This document shows positions 61,431 to 64,000 of a stretch of DNA of 64,000 nt, piece after piece. The DNA is taken from assembly GCA_022769285.1 (NCBI GenBank), contig JALEKD010000011.1, positions 1 to 64,000 of the forward strand. Direction: 5' to 3'. The position numbers and the translations under genes were made by a program. The first letter of the stretch is position 1. Every line of letters starts with the position of its first letter. The DNA comes from Prevotella sp. (GTDB taxonomy: Bacteria; Bacteroidota; Bacteroidia; Bacteroidales; Bacteroidaceae). Under the pieces are notes generated by a model. The model made no database searches, had not been told where the DNA came from, and was given only the letters and a program-made list of their open reading frames with translations.

Positions 61431-62678
61431 ATGAACGAAACGATACAATTAGACATGCTGCAGTCAGCAGGTGTCGGTGCATTGGCTCTGGTAGTGGGCA
61501 TGGTGATGACACGTAAGATAGGTTGGCTGCAGAGGTTCTGCATACCCTCACCCGTATCGGGCGGCATCCTGTTCTCCGTGGCTACGCTGCTCGTGTACCA
61601 AGTGGCCCATGTAGAGATAACCTTTGACCCTACGCTGAAAGACGTGTTCATGCTGGCCTTTTTCACCTCGGTCGGGTTTCTGTCCAACCTGCGTGTGCTG
61701 AGGCAGGGCGGCCGAACCCTTGCCATGATGCTTCTGCTGTTAGTATGTATTATCAGTGTGCAGAACCTCGTGCCGCTCGGCATTACCCACGCCTTGGGTG
61801 TCAGTCCCTTGGTGGGCATGGCCGCAGGCTCCATCTCCATGGCCGGCGGACACGGCACGGCTGGCGGGTTCAGCAGTGTGCTTGAGCAGATGGGCCTTGC
61901 CGGAGCCGCCACCATCTCCATGGCAGCCGCCACCTTTGGCCTGATAACCGGATCGATGATAGGCGGGCCCATAGCCGAGCGGCTGATACGTCGCCGCCTC
62001 ACCTCCGAGCACATGGAGCCCAAGGACTACACCATAGACCCCGCCATGGCCGGTATAGAGAGCGATGAGTCGCTGCCTGCCGGTCGTGCCAAGCACCTGA
62101 GTACCCATGAGCAAGAGTTTCAGCAGTACGCCTCGGCCAGTTACGCCCTGCTCATCGTGATGGCATTAGGAACGCTGGCGAGCTGGGGGCTGCAACTTAC
62201 AGGTATCACGTTTCCCACCTATTTTGGAGCCCTCATTACCGCTGCCATCGTGCGCAACGTGATAGAGCAGACCCCTTGGCGCCGGCACCTGGAGGTCGAG
62301 AAGATAGTGAGTGTGGGCAACATCAGTCTGTCGGTATTCTTAGGTATGGCCATGATATCGCTCAAGCTCTGGGAGTTAGAGACGCTGGCCCTGCCACTTG
62401 TCCTGATACTCTTAGTGCAGGTGCTGATGATGGTAGTGTTTACCTATTACGTGGCGTTCAACCTGTTGGGACGCGACTACGATGCCGCGGTGCTCGTGGC
62501 CGGCATCTGCGGCTTCGGGCTGGGCGCCACGCCCAACGCCATGGCCAACATGAGCGCCGTATGCTATAAGTATCACTACTCCGTGTAACCCTTCCTGATA
62601 GTGCCCATCATCGGTGCCATGTTTGTCGATATGATTAACACCGGCATCATTACCCTCTTCCTCCACTGGATGGGCTGA
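61431..62678 (+). pseudogene. gltS: Sodium/glutamate symporter GltS with premature stop
   Basis: From ATG 61431 the frame gives 385 residues of a GltS-type symporter: IPSPVSGGILFSV, the re-entrant loop GSISMAGGHGTAGGFS and its second-half counterpart GICGFGLGATPNAMANMSAV. It stops at TAA 62586-62588, within KYHYSV. Read through, the same frame continues for 29 more residues (PFLIVPIIGAMFVDMINTG onwards) to TGA 62676-62678, exactly the missing last helix of the family. Relatives often have a Lys or Ala at this point, so a single A-to-T change (AAA to TAA) would explain it. Loss of the last helix probably abolishes transport; sequencing error is possible. Confidence 0.85.
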
Positions 62679-62685
62679 GGGGCCT

Positions 62686-62726
62686 AAAAAGAAAGCAACC
62701 CACTGAATGGGAGTCAGTGAGTTGCT
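62686..62726 (-). terminator. tmRNA terminator
   Basis: On the minus strand AGCAACTCACTGA pairs with TCAGTGGGTTGCT (one mismatch), followed by TTCTTTTTAG; it lies 7 bp beyond the tmRNA 3' end. A run-through gltS transcript would also cross it. Confidence 0.8.
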
Positions 62727-62732
62727 TACCAG

Positions 62733-63135
62733 AGGTGGAGCTGGAGGGATTCGAACCCTCGTCCGCACAGTAAAACCATATGCTTTCTACACGCTTATTC
62801 CAGCCTTGGGTTTTCGAGCGTCGGCAAGACCTGGACCACCAACCGCCGCCTTATCCCCGTAAAGTTTCGCCTCCCCGCCCGGGGCTACCAGGAGACTATT
62901 TCCGATAATCCTGCACCGCTAAGCCAAGCTGTTTCGGAAAACGAACGCTTGAGCGATGTCTCGTCCCATCACCTTGTGACGGGATAAAGCCAGTAATCTA
63001 CTATGCTTCGATTAGGCAGCGAGAGCGTAATTGTTTTCGCCAATTAATTGTTTGATGACTTCGATTTAGGAGATAGTCACCGAGGCTCCGCGTGCTTACA
63101 TACCATTTTAGCCGCCGTCAAATCCAGTCAACCCC
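62733..63135 (-). ncRNA. ssrA: tmRNA
   Basis: About 403 nt. The 5' end GGGGTTGACTGGATTTGACGG and the 3' end CGAGGGTTCGAATCCCTCC followed by AGCTCCACC form the tRNA-Ala-like domain. The tag frame (63012-63041 on this strand) encodes GENNYALAA then TAA, so the tag on stalled proteins is probably AGENNYALAA once the charged Ala is added. The terminal CCA is only partly encoded (ACCT), so the A must be added after processing. Rescues ribosomes on broken messages with SmpB. Confidence 0.97.
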
Positions 63136-63197
63136 ATGATATGTAATGTAAGTATGGCGATAGTGCCTGCCCTGTGGTCAGAAGCCACTCTTGTGCC

Positions 63198-63290
63198 CGA
63201 GACGCACCTATCTTCTGCAAAGATAGTGCCAACCGAGCGCCATGAACTTGCTCAGATGGCCGAGGTGCAGCCTATCTTATGCAAAGGTAG
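63198..63290. repeat. Diverged copy of the 64-bp repeat
   Basis: 63218-63281 aligns with the units at 1-128 with about eight differences and no gaps; the 20 bases before it match the end of a further unit. The inner hairpin is changed (ATGAACTTGCTCAGAT). It lies upstream of ssrA on the minus strand, with TATCTTTG present on that strand. Confidence 0.8.
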
Positions 63291-63346
63291 AGATTATTTG
63301 CAGAATGACCAAGGGAAAGTACGAAAATATTTCTTCCGTCCCGCTG

Positions 63347-63817
63347 TTACTCACCCTCGACACGACAGCCATCGAACCCCATCTCATGGGCCTTGTCTGG
63401 GCCGAAGGTAAAGTATATGGCCTCGCCCTCATCGCACAGCTCGCCGGCCGAGTTGGTCAGCGTGAGGTGTATGGTCACGATGTTGCGGCGCTGGCCGACG
63501 ATGTGCCCACGCACGGTGACCAGCGTGTCGGTGGTCATTACGGGCCGCTTGTACTTCACGTTGAGCTGCATCGTCACGCCTGTGGTCTGCAGCTTACGGT
63601 TGATGACCCACCCGGCCACCTCGTCCATCAGCATGCCGATAACACCGCCATGTAGCGTGTTGAGCCATCCCTGATAGTTGGGGTCGGGACACCACTGGGT
63701 GAGCACGTCGTCGCCATCTTCCCAGAACTCTAAGTGCAGGCCCACGGGGTTGCCTGGTGCGCAGCATACGCAGTTGTAACCCTCGCGGCCGTTGTACGGG
63801 TTTATAATCTTTTTCAT
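63347..63817 (-). CDS. PaaI-family hotdog thioesterase
   Basis: 156 aa. Hotdog-fold thioesterase: GWLNTLHGGVIGMLMDEVAGW carries the HGG motif and the acidic residue on the long helix (MDE), followed by VTMQLNVKYKRPVMTTDTLVTV. A Cys pair in CVCCAPGNPVGL near residue 16 is common in this subgroup. It hydrolyses an acyl-CoA of unknown identity; small aromatic or DHNA-type substrates are known in the family. Confidence 0.88.
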   Translation of the reverse strand: MKKIINPYNGREGYNCVCCAPGNPVGLHLEFWEDGDDVLTQWCPDPNYQGWLNTLHGGVIGMLMDEVAGWVINRKLQTTGVTMQLNVKYKRPVMTTDTLVTVRGHIVGQRRNIVTIHLTLTNSAGELCDEGEAIYFTFGPDKAHEMGFDGCRVEGE

Positions 63818-63887
63818 CTTCTTATTATTAATATAGGTAGCTCCCTGGTGGAGAATCGCTATTTCTGTGTGAACATCTCTAAGTGTT

Positions 63888-64000
63888 TTAGCTTAATCTG
63901 ATGGCTAGGAGTTGCCTGCTTGCGCCCAGCGATGTGGGGGCGTTAAGGTACTGCTGCCTTATCTTGATGTGACGGTCGGCCGCGTGGGCCGGGGCCAGGG
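63888..64000 (-). CDS. C-terminal end of a cut-off reading frame (unrecognised)
   Basis: On the minus strand an open frame runs in from the window edge and ends at TAA 63888-63890, with about 36 codons visible (including RHIKIRQQYLNAPTSLGASR). It lies 70 bp upstream of the thioesterase on the same strand. No family could be recognised; it may be a real gene or chance. Confidence 0.35.
   Translation of the reverse strand, partial: LAPAHAADRHIKIRQQYLNAPTSLGASRQLLAIRLS

Overview
The window looks like a chromosomal segment of a Bacteroidales bacterium, most likely Prevotella or a close relative. The signs are promoters of the Bacteroidetes type (TAnnTTTG at -7, with TTTG about 19-20 bp upstream), a tmRNA tag of the form GENNYALAA, a nuo operon with fused nuoCD and no nuoEFG, type B ribosomal protein L31, families typical of the phylum (DUF5689, DUF4199, DUF6048/DUF6452, DUF721) and little use of Shine-Dalgarno sites. 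No phage, CRISPR array, plasmid gene or intact transposase was seen. The content is mostly chromosomal housekeeping, with an accessory stretch at about 36.6-57.4 kb.

Layout. 0-5 kb: AraC-type membrane regulator, ribH, a TPR membrane protein, then recF and a DUF721 gene. 4.9-9.7 kb (minus): an overlapping operon of M3 peptidase, dCMP deaminase, S41 protease and 5-formyl-THF cyclo-ligase. 9.8-14.1 kb (minus): DUF4199, GT2 glycosyltransferase, DUF6452 lipoprotein, DUF6048 protein, ApbE flavin transferase and a Crp/Fnr regulator. 14.6-24.8 kb (minus): the nuoA-B-CD-H-I-J-K-L-M-N operon. 25.7-35.9 kb: secreted FAD oxidoreductase, a large secreted protein, dolichol-phosphate-mannose-synthase-like GT2, mfd, a sodium:solute symporter and a histidine phosphatase. 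36-46 kb: uridine kinase, a DNA-glycosylase-like protein and a secreted EEP nuclease form one operon (minus). It diverges from a TonB-dependent receptor, a DUF5689 lipoprotein and a lipoprotein with three OB-like repeats; L31 and a NUC1-type nuclease lipoprotein follow. 46-53 kb: a lipoprotein, glutathione peroxidase with trxB, and three tandem GH28 genes, the middle one truncated. 53.7-60.4 kb: a low-complexity secreted protein, a degenerate ABC ATPase with FetB-like permease and a second NUC1 lipoprotein, then a sigma-54 activator, LptE, a TPR protein and SecG. 60.6-64 kb: an acetyltransferase pseudogene, tRNA-His, a gltS with a late in-frame stop, tmRNA, a thioesterase and a cut-off reading frame.

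The most interesting functional proposal is the divergent cluster at 36.6-46 kb. It joins secreted nucleases, a TonB receptor, surface lipoproteins with OB-like domains and nucleoside salvage, and could be a nucleic-acid acquisition locus organised like a Sus/PUL system. The most interesting non-coding signal is a dispersed family of intergenic elements (about 1.8, 14.4, 25.2, 46.1, 53.3 and 60.5 kb). They share arrays of a degenerate 21-bp unit, and several have inverted A-rich ends. A second repeat family of about 64 bp lies at both window ends and carries a promoter-like core.
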